64,000 nt of DNA from Neorhizobium galegae bv. orientalis str. HAMBI 540 (lineage in GTDB: Bacteria > Pseudomonadota > Alphaproteobacteria > Rhizobiales > Rhizobiaceae): the NCBI RefSeq assembly GCF_000731315.1, contig NZ_HG938354.1, forward strand, positions 930,001 to 994,000, given 5' to 3'. The notes beneath the pieces are model-generated. The model was not told where the DNA came from. It made no database searches and worked only from the letters and a program-made list of their open reading frames with translations. A program made the translations under genes and the position numbers. Shown in pieces: positions 25,277 to 34,555 of this stretch. How positions within the stretch are numbered: the first letter of the stretch is position 1; every line of letters begins with the position of its first letter.

Positions 25277-26310
25277 GACCGTTTTCCTACACCCGCGCCG
25301 AAACCGTTCAGGATGCCGTTATCGCGCTTGCGGCGGATCCGGGCGCGCAGCTTCTGGCCGGCGGCACCAATCTGGTCGACCTGATGAAATACGACGTCGC
25401 GCACCCGACTGCGATCGTCGATATCAACCGGCTGCCCCTGAAGGAGATCGAGGATCTGCCCGGCGGCGGCTTGCGCATCGGAGCGCTCGCCAGCAATTCG
25501 GCCGTCGCTTATGACGGGCGTGTTCGGGAGCGTTATCCACTGCTCTCAAGCGCCATTTTGGCCGGCGCCTCTCCCCAGCTTCGCAATGCCGCCACCACCG
25601 GCGGAAACCTGCTGCAACGCACCCGTTGCTACTATTTCTATGATCCCTCCACCCCCTGCAACAAGCGCGAACCGGGCTCCGGCTGTTCCGCGATTGGCGG
25701 AACCAACCGCATTCACGCCATTCTCGGCGCAAGCGACAAGTGCATCGCCACCCACCCCTCGGATATGTGTGTGGCGCTCGCGGCGCTGGGTGCAACGGTG
25801 GAAGTCGAGGGACCCGACGGACGGCGTGATCTTGCCATGACAGACTTTCATCGGCTTCCCGGCGATCAACCTGAGCGCGACAATACCTTGGCCCCTGGTG
25901 AGATGGTGACGGCCATCCGCCTCGAAGGCAATCACTTCGCCCGCCACCATACCTATCTGAAACTGCGCGACCGTCTTTCCTACGCGTTCGCACTTGTCTC
26001 GGTCGCGGCTGCCATCGATATCGCCGAGGGTGAAATCGTCGACCTGCGCGTGGCGCTGGGCGGGGTCGCCCATAAACCTTGGCGGGACACGTTGGCGGAA
26101 GCCGAGTTTGCCGGACAGCCTGCAAGCGAGGGTACTTTCCACGGCGTCGCCGGGCGGCTTCTTGCGGCAGCCAAGGGCCAGGACGGCAATGATTTCAAAA
26201 TTCCGCTCGCGGAAAAGGCGATCGTCCGTGCCCTGAGACAGGCCGCCTCCGGCACACCCGCAGGACCAGGTCGTCAAAGCCGTACAGTGAGGAGGCAAGA
26301 CCAATGCTGA
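25273..26310 (+). CDS. paoB: Aldehyde oxidoreductase FAD-binding subunit
   Basis: A 345-residue flavoprotein subunit. FAD-binding motifs [13 protein letters not shown] near 30 and [11 protein letters not shown] near 107 are clear. Between about 118 and 158 it contains four cysteines ([23 protein letters not shown]), the extra [4Fe-4S] insertion of PaoB-type subunits. It overlaps both neighbours, consistent with a stoichiometric complex. Confidence 0.9.
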   Translation: MRPFSYTRAETVQDAVIALAADPGAQLLAGGTNLVDLMKYDVAHPTAIVDINRLPLKEIEDLPGGGLRIGALASNSAVAYDGRVRERYPLLSSAILAGASPQLRNAATTGGNLLQRTRCYYFYDPSTPCNKREPGSGCSAIGGTNRIHAILGASDKCIATHPSDMCVALAALGATVEVEGPDGRRDLAMTDFHRLPGDQPERDNTLAPGEMVTAIRLEGNHFARHHTYLKLRDRLSYAFALVSVAAAIDIAEGEIVDLRVALGGVAHKPWRDTLAEAEFAGQPASEGTFHGVAGRLLAAAKGQDGNDFKIPLAEKAIVRALRQAASGTPAGPGRQSRTVRRQDQC

Positions 26311-28568
26311 ATGAAACCAAAGTCGTCGGCCTTCCGCTTTCGCGTATCGACGGACCGCTGAAAGTCAGCGGCGGCGCCAAATACGCCGCCGATCATGGTG
26401 GCCACGGCATGCTCCATGGCTACGCAGTCCCCGCGACCGTCGCGACCGGCCGGATTGTCGAAATTGAAACCGGTCTGGCGGAACGCTTCCCCGGCGTCAT
26501 TAAGATCTATACCCACGAAAACCGGCCGAAGACATCCGAGGACGACGACAAATGGAAGGACGCGGTCGCCCTCCCGGGTCATCCCTTCCGGCCGCTTGAA
26601 AACGATCGTATCCTCTATGACGGCCAGCCGATCGCCCTGGTCGTCGCCGAAAGCTTCGAGGCCGCACGCGACGCGGCTTCACTGGTGCGCGTGCGCTACG
26701 TTGCCGAAGAGCCGCATACGGATCTCGGTCGGGAACAGAGGCGCAGCTACGTTCCCCCTCAGCCGCGCAAGGAGGAGTTCGTTCCGCCCGAGCCGCGCGG
26801 CAATCCGCAGGGCGCCTTTGCCGACGCTCCCTTCAAGATCTCCAGCGAATACAGGCTGGAGGGCGAATATCATAACCCGATGGAACTCTTTGCCTCGACG
26901 GCGCTGTGGGAGGAGGACGGCTTTCTCACCATCCACGACAAGACGCAGGGCTCGCAGAACTCGCATGATTATGTCTGCAACGTCTTTGGGCTCGATCCGG
27001 AAAAGGTGACGGTGAAGAATAGTTTTGTGGGCGGCGCGTTTGGCTCGGGCCTGCGCCCCAAGCATCAGCTTTTCTTTGCCGTCATGGCAGCTCTGGATCT
27101 GAAGCAGTCCGTCAAGGTGGAGATGAGCCGGCGCGAGATGTTCTATCTCACCTGGCGGCCCGCGACGATCCAGACCGTCTCGCTGGCCGCGGACCGGGAG
27201 GGCCGGCTTTTGTCGGTCATGCATCACGCGCTGCAGGCGACGTCTCGTTACGAGGACTATCAGGAAAACGTCGTCAACTGGGCGGGCCTCGCCTACAAAT
27301 GCGACAATGTCAGGCTCTCCTATGAGCTGGCCGAACTCGATGTCTCGACACCGGGCGACATGCGCGCGCCGGGAGCCGCGACCGGGGTTACTGCCCTCGA
27401 AATGGCGATGGATGAACTCGCCTACGAAGTCGGCATCGATCCCGTCGAACTTCGACTGCGCAATTTCGCCACGCGAGACCAGAACCAGGACAAGCAGTTC
27501 ACCTCCAAGGCGCTGGACGCGTGTTATCGCGAGGGCGCCGCGCGCTTCGGCTGGAACAGCCGTTCCTTCACGCCACGCTCGATGCGCGACGGCAACGACC
27601 TCGTCGGTTGGGGCATGGCGACCGGCATCTGGGAAGCGACAATCATGCCGGCGGAGGCCAAAGTCCGGCTGTCGGCAGGCGGCAAGGCCGCTGTTTCTGC
27701 TGCTGCATCGGACATCGGCACCGGCACCTATACAGTTCTCGGCCAGGTCGCCGCCGAGGTACTCGGGGTGCCGCTCGACGATGTGACCGTCCTGATAGGT
27801 GATTCCAGCCTGCCGAAAACCGGCGTCGAAGGAGGCTCATGGACCGCAGCCTCCAGCGGTTCGGCTGTTCAGGCTGCCTCGGGTGCCGTGCGCAACACGT
27901 TGTTGAAGCACGCCAAGTCGATGCCGAATTCACCCTTCGGACAAGCTTCGCAGGATGAGGTCACCCTTGCGGAAGGCCGCCTCGTGCTCGATCGAAATCA
28001 CCAGGTGGGCGTCTCGATCGGCGACATCATGGACGCCGCGGGCGTTTCCTTCATCGAGGAGCATGGCAAGGTCGCTCCCGATCAGGAACAGGCCAAGAAA
28101 TTTATCAGCTACACCCATTCCGCCGTATTCGTGGAGGTGAAGCTGGATGAGGAACTTGGTGTCACACGCGTGACCAGGGTTGTCTCGGCCGTCGCCGGCG
28201 GCCGCGTCCTCAATCCCAAGACGGCCCGCAGCCAGATCCTTGGCGGCGTGGTAATGGGTATCGGCATGGCGCTGCACGAGGAAGGAATGGTCGACCATCG
28301 CACCGGTCGGATCATGAACCACAACATCGCCGAATATCACATGCCGGCCCATGCGGATGTCGAGGACATCGAAGTGATCTTCGTCCATGAAGACGATGAC
28401 AAGGTGAGCCCCCTCGGCGCCAAGGGCCTCGGCGAGATCGGCATCATCGGCGTTGCCGCAGCGGTCTCCAACGCGATCTTCCACGCGACCGGCAAACGCA
28501 TCCGTCATTTCCCGATCACGATCGACAAGATCCTGGAAGCCAACGAAGAGGCCAGGCGATCCGCATGA
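26304..28568 (+). CDS. paoC: Aldehyde oxidoreductase molybdopterin-binding subunit
   Basis: A 754-residue xanthine-dehydrogenase-type large subunit binding a molybdenum cofactor. It has G-G-A-K-Y-A-A-D-H near 20, G-G-A-F-G-S-G-L-R in the middle, [11 protein letters not shown] near 512 and the active-site Glu in A-K-G-L-G-E-I-G near the C-terminus. It oxidises aldehydes, probably aromatic ones, to acids. No PaoD-type cofactor-insertion chaperone follows, which is unusual; one may be elsewhere. Confidence 0.9.
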   Translation: MLNETKVVGLPLSRIDGPLKVSGGAKYAADHGGHGMLHGYAVPATVATGRIVEIETGLAERFPGVIKIYTHENRPKTSEDDDKWKDAVALPGHPFRPLENDRILYDGQPIALVVAESFEAARDAASLVRVRYVAEEPHTDLGREQRRSYVPPQPRKEEFVPPEPRGNPQGAFADAPFKISSEYRLEGEYHNPMELFASTALWEEDGFLTIHDKTQGSQNSHDYVCNVFGLDPEKVTVKNSFVGGAFGSGLRPKHQLFFAVMAALDLKQSVKVEMSRREMFYLTWRPATIQTVSLAADREGRLLSVMHHALQATSRYEDYQENVVNWAGLAYKCDNVRLSYELAELDVSTPGDMRAPGAATGVTALEMAMDELAYEVGIDPVELRLRNFATRDQNQDKQFTSKALDACYREGAARFGWNSRSFTPRSMRDGNDLVGWGMATGIWEATIMPAEAKVRLSAGGKAAVSAAASDIGTGTYTVLGQVAAEVLGVPLDDVTVLIGDSSLPKTGVEGGSWTAASSGSAVQAASGAVRNTLLKHAKSMPNSPFGQASQDEVTLAEGRLVLDRNHQVGVSIGDIMDAAGVSFIEEHGKVAPDQEQAKKFISYTHSAVFVEVKLDEELGVTRVTRVVSAVAGGRVLNPKTARSQILGGVVMGIGMALHEEGMVDHRTGRIMNHNIAEYHMPAHADVEDIEVIFVHEDDDKVSPLGAKGLGEIGIIGVAAAVSNAIFHATGKRIRHFPITIDKILEANEEARRSA

Positions 28569-28642
28569 CCTCTTGAATCTCGGCGGCCAATAACCAAATC
28601 GATTCTGCTTCTTTTTCATCCGGCATGTGAAAGGAGGAGATC

Positions 28643-28948
28643 ATGAACATTCCGGAAATGCCGTTTCGCGCCCCGGTGCACATCCGGCTGCCGAACGGCT
28701 TGGATCATACTTTTCACAACGTCTACGACGCGTTGGACTTTCTGGAGAACGAATGGCCGCTCAAGCATGGGGAGCGGTACGACCGCGCCGTCCACAGATG
28801 TCGAGCGGCACTGAAGAGAATAGCGCCAGTCGAGATCGCACGCGAAGCCTTCATTGCCGCATGCCTTGAAGCCGGCATGCCGATGGTGGTGGTTGCAGCT
28901 GGAACGTCCTCTTCGGCGAGGGCGCATCCGATGGCTGTTTGTGCCTGA
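28643..28948 (+). CDS. DUF982 domain protein
   Basis: A 101-residue protein with the DUF982 pattern (V-H-I-R-L-P-N-G-L, A-L-D-F-L-E-N-E-W-P, Y-D-R-A-V-H-R-C-R-A-A-L, A-R-E-A-F-I-A-A-C-L-E-A-G). DUF982 proteins are abundant in Rhizobiales, often in stress regulons; function unknown. AGGAGGAG precedes ATG 28643. Confidence 0.85.
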   Translation: MNIPEMPFRAPVHIRLPNGLDHTFHNVYDALDFLENEWPLKHGERYDRAVHRCRAALKRIAPVEIAREAFIAACLEAGMPMVVVAAGTSSSARAHPMAVCA

Positions 28949-29195
28949 TCAGCCATCCGGGGTGGGGCGGCTGGTTTCCGCAGCCTCCCCATCCCAACCA
29001 TTTCGGATTGGCCGACATTTTCGTTGGAAATGCCATTCTGGCGCGGGCTTCAGCACCTGTGTCAGGATTGCCCCATCCGAGGCGAATTCAACCTCCTTTG
29101 TACGCTATCTGACCAAAGTCTTCGATGCGTCATTTTTTATTTCAGGCGTGCCTGAACGGGCATAGAATTCGTCTGTCGGCTGCAGGAGGATTGCA

Positions 29196-29498
29196 ATGCA
29201 AGCCCGAGAATTCGACACGAATGTGATGACCATGCATGACGTCGACGTCATGCGCGAGGCGGTCAGCATGGCCGTTTCTTCTCCCGAAACGGCGGATGTT
29301 GATCCGGAAGCCATTGCGAGGATCGTGTTCTGGTTTTATCGCCGCGGGCTGACGGATCCCGAAAAGCTTAGCGACATCGCCATTTATCTGACACGCTCCC
29401 GCGCTTTTTTCCGATCCGATAGCCGCCCCCGCCGGGGTCACCATTTGACTGGCGGAGTGCAGAATGATGTGCGGGTTTTACTTGAATCTATTCTGTGA
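29196..29498 (+). CDS. Hypothetical protein (100 aa)
   Basis: Starts after GCAGGAGGATTGCA, a strong ribosome site. Soluble helical protein with R-I-V-F-W-F-Y-R-R-G-L-T-D-P-E-K-L-S and a Ser/Arg-rich end. No recognised domain. The preceding 247 bases (28949-29195) hold no gene. Confidence 0.6.
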   Translation: MQAREFDTNVMTMHDVDVMREAVSMAVSSPETADVDPEAIARIVFWFYRRGLTDPEKLSDIAIYLTRSRAFFRSDSRPRRGHHLTGGVQNDVRVLLESIL

Positions 29499-29576
29499 AA
29501 AAACATGCCTATCTTACTGATTCCTCGTGTAAACAGCCATCTTGCCGTGAGTCTTTCACGCGCGGGGACGTGACCA

Positions 29577-29975
29577 TCACCCGACGTTTGAGAAATGCAT
29601 TTCGGCGGCCGGGAATGTGCACTCCTTCACCGCTTTGACGAACTCGTCTGGATCGCAGGGTTTGTCGAGCCATTTGCATTTGGTTCCCATCAATGGATGG
29701 TTTCTGCCCTCGTCCCGCTCTACGGAGTGCACGATATAGGGGACGCCGCGGTCTGCGAGCATTTCAGCAATGCCGTCGCATGGCTCGTCCCGCAGCCGGG
29801 TTTCGATTATGGCAAGCTCGGGTGTATTCTCCTGAAGCCACTCGATCGCTGCAGCGTATGATGAATGGGTGCTGATGCTGTCAAATCCGGCCTCGTGAAG
29901 CAATTCCTCCATATACATCGCAATCAGAGCTTGGTCTTCCAGCAGCAGAACCGGCTCGTGTCCCCCGTTTTCCAT
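29577..29975 (-). CDS. Single-domain response-regulator-like protein with Asp-to-Glu phosphosite
   Basis: A 132-residue receiver domain from ATG 29975 (GGGAGGAGAA upstream). The acidic pair is in L-L-L-E-D-Q near residue 12. The beta3 site reads L-A-I-I-E-T-R-L where receivers normally have Asp (A-x-x-D-x-R-L), so the phospho-acceptor is Glu. The Ser of beta4 (I-V-H-S) and the Lys-Pro of beta5 (L-D-K-P) are present. No output domain. It is divergent from a Crp/Fnr gene, with CCTTTTT-GAAT-AAAAAGG between them. Confidence 0.8.
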   Translation of the reverse strand: MENGGHEPVLLLEDQALIAMYMEELLHEAGFDSISTHSSYAAAIEWLQENTPELAIIETRLRDEPCDGIAEMLADRGVPYIVHSVERDEGRNHPLMGTKCKWLDKPCDPDEFVKAVKECTFPAAEMHFSNVG

Positions 29976-30158
29976 TTTTTCTCCTCCCGAATGAAGAGCG
30001 CTCAAATTAGCCTTTTTGAATAAAAAGGGTTGGAGGGTCTGCCAGCGTACCCAAAAACACCGGGAACAACAGGATGCTATAGAATCGCCAACCGTCTGAT
30101 GGAATTCAGGGCATGGCGGCTGGAAGTTCTGCACTTTCGCCCGACGTCAGCGAGAGCC

Positions 30159-30872
30159 ATGTCCGCCGCAGAGCCCCTAGAAAAGCGAAACCGACTGCTA
30201 GCTCTGTTGCCGGAGAACGAGTTCCGAAGTGTCCGCAACGGTCTCGAACCGGTCGATCTGACAAGAGGCTTTATCATCGTCGAGGCGGACAGGCCCATCG
30301 ACTATGCCTATTTCCTCTCCCGCGGCATAGGATCGGTCATCACGATCTCGTCGGACGGCCAGCGGGCCGAGGCCGGCATGTTTGGCCGGGAGGGTTTCTC
30401 ACCAACCTCGGCCGGTGTCGGTGGCACGATCAGCGTGCACGAGGTGCTGATGCAGGTGGAGGGGCACGGCTTTCGCATGCCTCTGCAAGGCCTCACCAAG
30501 GCTCTCCCGGAGAACCCCATTTTTGCCAACCTGCTGGCTCGATTCATCCAGACATTTGCCTCGCAAATATCCTACACGGCCCTTTGCAACGTCACCTATC
30601 AGGTCGACGAACGTCTGGCGCGCTGGCTGCTGATGTGCCACGACCGTGTGGATGGGGACGAGATCGCCATCACACACGATTTCATCTCCCTGATGCTCGG
30701 GGTCCGCAGGCCCAGCGTCACTACCGCGTTGCATATCCTCGAAGGCCGGAAACTCATCCGTGCAGAACGCGGCCGTATCACCGTCCGAGACCGTAAGGGA
30801 ATGGAGGAATTCGCGGGCAATGCCTATGGCAAGCCTGAAGAGGAATACCGTCGCCTTATCGGTGAGTTTTGA
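30159..30872 (+). CDS. Crp/Fnr-family transcription regulator
   Basis: A 237-residue regulator from ATG 30159 (upstream in-frame starts add a non-conserved leader). A cNMP-binding-like beta roll occupies about 15-140 but lacks the canonical cAMP-pocket Arg motif. The C-terminal winged helix contains D-E-I-A-I-T-H-D-F-I-S-L-M-L-G-V-R-R-P-S-V-T. No FNR-type cysteine cluster is present. It closely resembles the gene at 31198-31914, indicating a local duplication. Confidence 0.85.
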   Translation: MSAAEPLEKRNRLLALLPENEFRSVRNGLEPVDLTRGFIIVEADRPIDYAYFLSRGIGSVITISSDGQRAEAGMFGREGFSPTSAGVGGTISVHEVLMQVEGHGFRMPLQGLTKALPENPIFANLLARFIQTFASQISYTALCNVTYQVDERLARWLLMCHDRVDGDEIAITHDFISLMLGVRRPSVTTALHILEGRKLIRAERGRITVRDRKGMEEFAGNAYGKPEEEYRRLIGEF

Positions 30873-30878
30873 GCCCGG

Positions 30879-31124
30879 TCAGCGCTTGAGTTGACCTTCA
30901 ATCACCTCGTGGAAAGAGATGATCAATCGCAGCGCGTCTGCTTCGTCGCGCACTTCCATGTGCTCGTTCAATATTATCAGCCCGCTTTTGATCTTGGCTG
31001 CCACCAACTCACGGACTGCCTTGACTGCATTGGTCCGAGCGTCATCGAGGCTGGCAAATTCGTCCCCTTCGTGATCGAGGACAGTCTGGCCACTCTGGCT
31101 GATATGGAAGAAGTAGCGTGTCAT
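30879..31124 (-). CDS. DUF6894 family protein
   Basis: An 81-residue protein opening R-Y-F-F-H-I, with D-H-E-G-D-E-F and A-R-T-N-A-V-K-A-V-R-E-L, the pattern of the small DUF6894 family common in rhizobia and often near stress genes. It converges with the Crp/Fnr gene, 6 bases apart. Confidence 0.8.
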   Translation of the reverse strand: MTRYFFHISQSGQTVLDHEGDEFASLDDARTNAVKAVRELVAAKIKSGLIILNEHMEVRDEADALRLIISFHEVIEGQLKR

Positions 31125-31197
31125 GCCGGTCCGTTCGGTGACTGCTTTGTCGTCTCGTACCGAACTTCGCCTGAAGTCGGTCTAATACGGTTACGCG

Positions 31198-31914
31198 TCA
31201 GAAAATGTCCCTCATCAAACGTCGATACTCCTCCTCCGGTCTGCCGTAGGCGTCATGCGCAAACTCTTCGAGAGCTGGCCGGTTCCGGATGGTGATGGTG
31301 CCTCTTTCGGACTTGATGAACCCGTTGCCTTCCAGCAAATGCAGAGAGGTCGTCACGCTTGGCCGCCGGACCGCCAGCATCAGCGAGATAAAATCATGGG
31401 TGAGGTTGATCTCGTTGCCGGGAACCCGGTCATGACACATCAATAACCAGCGCGCCAATCTTTCGGTGACCTCATGAATGGCGTTCGATACCGCCGTGTA
31501 CGCCAGCTGGATCGCAAATGCCTCGCCTGAGCGCAGCATCACCTTGGAAAGACTTCTATTCCGGTCCATCCAGCCGCGGAACACAACATAGTCCATCCTG
31601 TACGCTTCCGCGTCCAGCTGGACGCCGACGTCATGCGCGTTGATTTCCACACCGGCGACGGCCGAGGTGGGAACGTAACCATCGAAACCGAACAGGCCTG
31701 CTTCGGCTCGGTGACCTTCAGGCGTCGTCGCGACGATCGAACCTATTCCGGCTGTGAGAAAATAGACATATTCGATGGGCTTTCCCATTACGCCCAGTGG
31801 GGTGCCTCTCGGAAGAACGACATGAACCAGGTCCGGCGCGATCATCTCGTAGTCGGCTGGAGGCAGCAAAGCCAGAAGCTTGTTCGGCATGGTTGCCTGA
31901 AGAGGAGTTGTCAC
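31198..31914 (-). CDS. Crp/Fnr-family transcription regulator (paralogue)
   Basis: A 238-residue regulator with the same layout as the gene at 30159-30872: a beta roll starting N-K-L-L-A-L-L-P, then E-R-L-A-R-W-L-L-M-C-H-D-R-V and H-D-F-I-S-L-M-L-A-V-R-R-P-S-V-T-T-S-L-H, ending P-E-E-E-Y-R-R-L. The recognition helices of the two are nearly identical, so both may bind the same sites with different inputs. Confidence 0.85.
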   Translation of the reverse strand: MTTPLQATMPNKLLALLPPADYEMIAPDLVHVVLPRGTPLGVMGKPIEYVYFLTAGIGSIVATTPEGHRAEAGLFGFDGYVPTSAVAGVEINAHDVGVQLDAEAYRMDYVVFRGWMDRNRSLSKVMLRSGEAFAIQLAYTAVSNAIHEVTERLARWLLMCHDRVPGNEINLTHDFISLMLAVRRPSVTTSLHLLEGNGFIKSERGTITIRNRPALEEFAHDAYGRPEEEYRRLMRDIF

Positions 31915-32177
31915 GATGCGCTTCCGCTTCCCATCAGTCGGGGCAAGAGCACATGATAACCCTCAGTCGTCCGCGCCCTGTTCAGCTAGCGGACGATGGG
32001 CCAAACTTACTCCTTTGGTGCGTGCCGGGCAAGCTCGGTACGTTGACGTCCCGAGATCCCGAAACGCGGCCTTTTGGAAGGGTGGGATGCCATATCGGCA
32101 GCACATCCCTTTGTCCGCTACCGTACGGGAACGACATGTCCGACGATCGGATTATTCTGCGCAGGAGGGAGCTGTGA

Positions 32178-32447
32178 ATGACTATCATCCCGAACCTGCC
32201 GGACCCGAATATGCAGGAAGACGGAAGTCCTCGGATAGATGACCTCGCCCCGGATGTCCACCGCATGGCGCGCCGATTTCTTCACTCCAAGAAGGGATCA
32301 GGAGATCTTGCCGAACGGGTCATCTTGCGAGCGAAATGCGAGCTTCCTCCAGGGCAAGACCACGGCGTTCTTAGGCTTCACGTGTTCAGGATAATGTGTG
32401 AAATATTCATCGCCGATGTTGCAGCGTCGCGAGGCCGGAAACCCTAA
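32178..32447 (+). CDS. Small protein resembling a lone ECF sigma region 2
   Basis: An 89-residue protein. Its core (L-A-P-D-V-H-R-M-A-R-R-F, G-D-L-A-E-R-V-I-L-R-A, P-P-G-Q, L-H-V-F-R-I-M) aligns with region 2 of the sigma factor at 24125 (L-I-P-A-L-R-S-F-A-R-R-F ... D-L-V-Q-E-T-L-L-R-G ... F-Q-P-G ... L-F-T-I-M) but lacks region 4. It may be a remnant or a small regulator. Its end overlaps the convergent next gene by 4 bases. Confidence 0.5.
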   Translation: MTIIPNLPDPNMQEDGSPRIDDLAPDVHRMARRFLHSKKGSGDLAERVILRAKCELPPGQDHGVLRLHVFRIMCEIFIADVAASRGRKP

Positions 32448-32797
32448 TGTCTGACGCCGCTGTCGTATTGCCGAAGCAGTTCCTCGACGATCTCTTTGAT
32501 ATGCTTTGGCTTGGGACCAAGCACATAAGAACCTTTACACTCTGGTCCCTGCTGCTCCGTCACGACAAAAAGAAAAGGAACCGAAGCGGCCTCAAGCTGC
32601 TCCGATATCCGGAACATCGGATCGGCATCTTCGGTGGCATCGATCAGCACGCCATGGGCGGCATGCACAAGCCGCATTTCGAAAGCAGGCGGTAACACCG
32701 GTCCTTGCAACTCAATTCCTGCTCGTTCCCAGGCATCGCGAGTGCTGGAAGAAACAAGGTTCTTGTTGCCGATGACGATCATCGTGTACTGGCTCAC
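32444..32797 (-). CDS. Receiver-like (response-regulator fold) protein
   Basis: A 117-residue protein with alternating strands and helices: M-I-V-I-G-N-K-N at the start, H-G-V-L-I-D-A-T near residue 50 (the Asp in the phosphosite position), P-F-L-F-V-V-T near 75 and L-G-P-K-P near 95 for the Lys. The usual acidic pair after beta1 is not obvious, so phosphorylation is doubtful. No output domain. Confidence 0.6.
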   Translation of the reverse strand: MSQYTMIVIGNKNLVSSSTRDAWERAGIELQGPVLPPAFEMRLVHAAHGVLIDATEDADPMFRISEQLEAASVPFLFVVTEQQGPECKGSYVLGPKPKHIKEIVEELLRQYDSGVRH

Positions 32798-33097
32798 CTG
32801 CTATCCCGCTTTACCTGTCGCCCTGTGCAACCCCGTTCCGCCGCAAACTGTGGGGAAGACAGGAAGTTCGCTGCACAGGCACACAATTTTCGCAGTTCCG
32901 CAATCGGCGTGCAGCGCGGCCTGACCGCGCGGAGATTTTAAATTTGGCCGCTTTGAATAATTTTGACCCATAGGCACGCCTTTCGGTCTGGAAAAGTCTC
33001 TGACGGATTTGAGATCGTGTGCCTCCGCAAAGTTTGAGTTGACGGCTTTCGATGGCGAGGCGACAGTTGCAACCGGCAGCAAGGCAGGAGAAAAAGG
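32798..33097. other. Intergenic stretch without a gene
   Basis: Separates a minus-strand receiver-like gene from a plus-strand hypothetical gene. GCGCGG-CCTGA-CCGCGC at 32914-32930 can form a short hairpin. No coding pattern or recognisable promoter consensus was found. Confidence 0.4.
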
Positions 33098-33403
33098 ATG
33101 GACGAGACGGACCGCTGGCGCCACATGGCAAGCGCACCGAAGGATGGCAGTCGGATCCTGGTTACGATCCGCCCGTCCGAACAGGGGCCGGCAGAAGTTG
33201 ACCTCGCCTATTGGTCGAATGGCGACCAGTTCGGTGGAGAAGGCTGGCGCGCTTCTGATTCCTCGCCCGGGCACATCATCGAATATGCCGAGCCGGAATT
33301 GAAGTGCTGGATGCCGATGCCCTCGGCCAACCTTAACCGGTTTTCGATGCCCTCCCCCTGGGAAGGCACCGACGGACAGCAGTTCGACGGGTCAGGGATC
33401 TAG
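33098..33403 (+). CDS. Hypothetical protein with DUF551-like pattern (101 aa)
   Basis: Begins after GGAGAAAAAGG. The opening W-R-H-M-A-S-A-P-K-D-G-S-R-I-L-V and the later A-Y-W, G-W-R and C-W-M-P-M-P resemble the small 'W-x-x-M/I-x-S-A-P-x-D-G' proteins (DUF551-like). Function unknown. Confidence 0.6.
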   Translation: MDETDRWRHMASAPKDGSRILVTIRPSEQGPAEVDLAYWSNGDQFGGEGWRASDSSPGHIIEYAEPELKCWMPMPSANLNRFSMPSPWEGTDGQQFDGSGI

Positions 33404-33427
33404 AGATTTGGGGGAAAGCATGTCCCG

Positions 33428-34336
33428 TTAACCGGGCGCCTGATGTCTTGAGCGAAGGAAATCCATCAAGTCACTGGCAGGCTTGGACAAAGGGCGGCGG
33501 ATTGACGCTATCTGCCGTACGTCGAAGCTCAATTCATCTCCGGCCAGATCGACCTTGACCAGCTCGCCGCGCTCGAGATCAGCCGCTACGCTTCGTTCCA
33601 GCGAACAGGCAATGCCGACACCGGCAACAACGAACTCGCGCAGGAACTGGTACTCGGTCGCCTGCGCCGCGACCTTCACGTGGCTGATACCCGCATTCGC
33701 CAGGAGCTTCGAGACACCGCGCCCAAACAACGAAGAGGGCGGAGGACCTACGAAGTCATAACGTGCCACGTCCTGCGGCTTGACGCGCTTGCGGTGGGCA
33801 AGGGGGTGGTTTGGCGAGGCGATGAGAACCAGCTTCTCCCGGCCAATGGTTTCAGCCCGGACGCCGCGAAGGTCTTCATTGCCCAGAAAGCAGCCGACGT
33901 CGGCCACGCCGTCGCGAACTTCGGAAAAGACATCCTCCTGTTTGCCGATCCTCAGAACGAGCTGGATATCCGGCCGCGCTATTGCGAAGCCCGTCAGATC
34001 TTTTCGCAGAACAAAATTGGCGAGGCTTCGCTGGCAAGATAGAATCACCTGCTGACCGGTCTCGCCTCGGATTTTCACGACATCTGCGCGCATGTCGTCG
34101 GCCTCGGCCAGGAATTCGCGCGCATGTTGCAGCACGCTTTGGCCGATCTCGGTCAGCAGCGGCTTGCGGCCCCGGCGCCGCACGAAAATCTGCCCACCGA
34201 TTTCCTTCTCGATTGCCATGATATGGGCACTGACCGAGGGCTGTGCGATGCCGAAACGATCCGCGGCGGCCGCGAAGCTCCCCTCCTCGACCACTGCAAC
34301 CAGGACTTCCATGCGCCGGAGCGTGATATTGAACAT
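33428..34336 (-). CDS. LysR-type regulator of the hydantoinase-like operon
   Basis: A 302-residue LTTR. The N-terminal HTH has L-V-A-V-V-E-E-G-S-F-A-A-A-A-D-R-F-G-I-A-Q-P-S-V-S-A-H-I; the effector-binding domain spans about 90-295. It is divergent from the operon starting at 34556 with 219 bases between. A perfect 16-bp palindrome 12 bases before its start is the likely operator. It probably autorepresses and activates the operon when a catabolic substrate is present. Confidence 0.9.
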   Translation of the reverse strand: MFNITLRRMEVLVAVVEEGSFAAAADRFGIAQPSVSAHIMAIEKEIGGQIFVRRRGRKPLLTEIGQSVLQHAREFLAEADDMRADVVKIRGETGQQVILSCQRSLANFVLRKDLTGFAIARPDIQLVLRIGKQEDVFSEVRDGVADVGCFLGNEDLRGVRAETIGREKLVLIASPNHPLAHRKRVKPQDVARYDFVGPPPSSLFGRGVSKLLANAGISHVKVAAQATEYQFLREFVVAGVGIACSLERSVAADLERGELVKVDLAGDELSFDVRQIASIRRPLSKPASDLMDFLRSRHQAPG

Positions 34337-34347
34337 GGCGATAACCT

Positions 34348-34363
34348 ATAGCCTATAGGCTAT
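34348..34363. promoter_or_regulatory. Palindromic LysR-type operator ATAGCCTA-TAGGCTAT
   Basis: A perfect 16-bp dyad, ATAGCCTATAGGCTAT, in the divergent intergenic region, with a third partial copy (ACCTATAG) overlapping its left side. LTTR sites are usually interrupted dyads of this AT-rich kind. Confidence 0.55.
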
Positions 34364-34555
34364 CAAACCTAAAGCCCCCGAACCCGTTGCTAGTTACCTT
34401 TCGAATGGATCAAATGCTGTTCGAGGATGAGGAATGACATGAACAATCTGACGCTTTAACGTCAGCCGGAGTGTTCCTGCCACCGCTGCCGAGGTCTCGG
34501 CCCAATCCGCAAAGATACAGCATTCCGCATGGGTTCCATGCGGACAGGAGGACGC

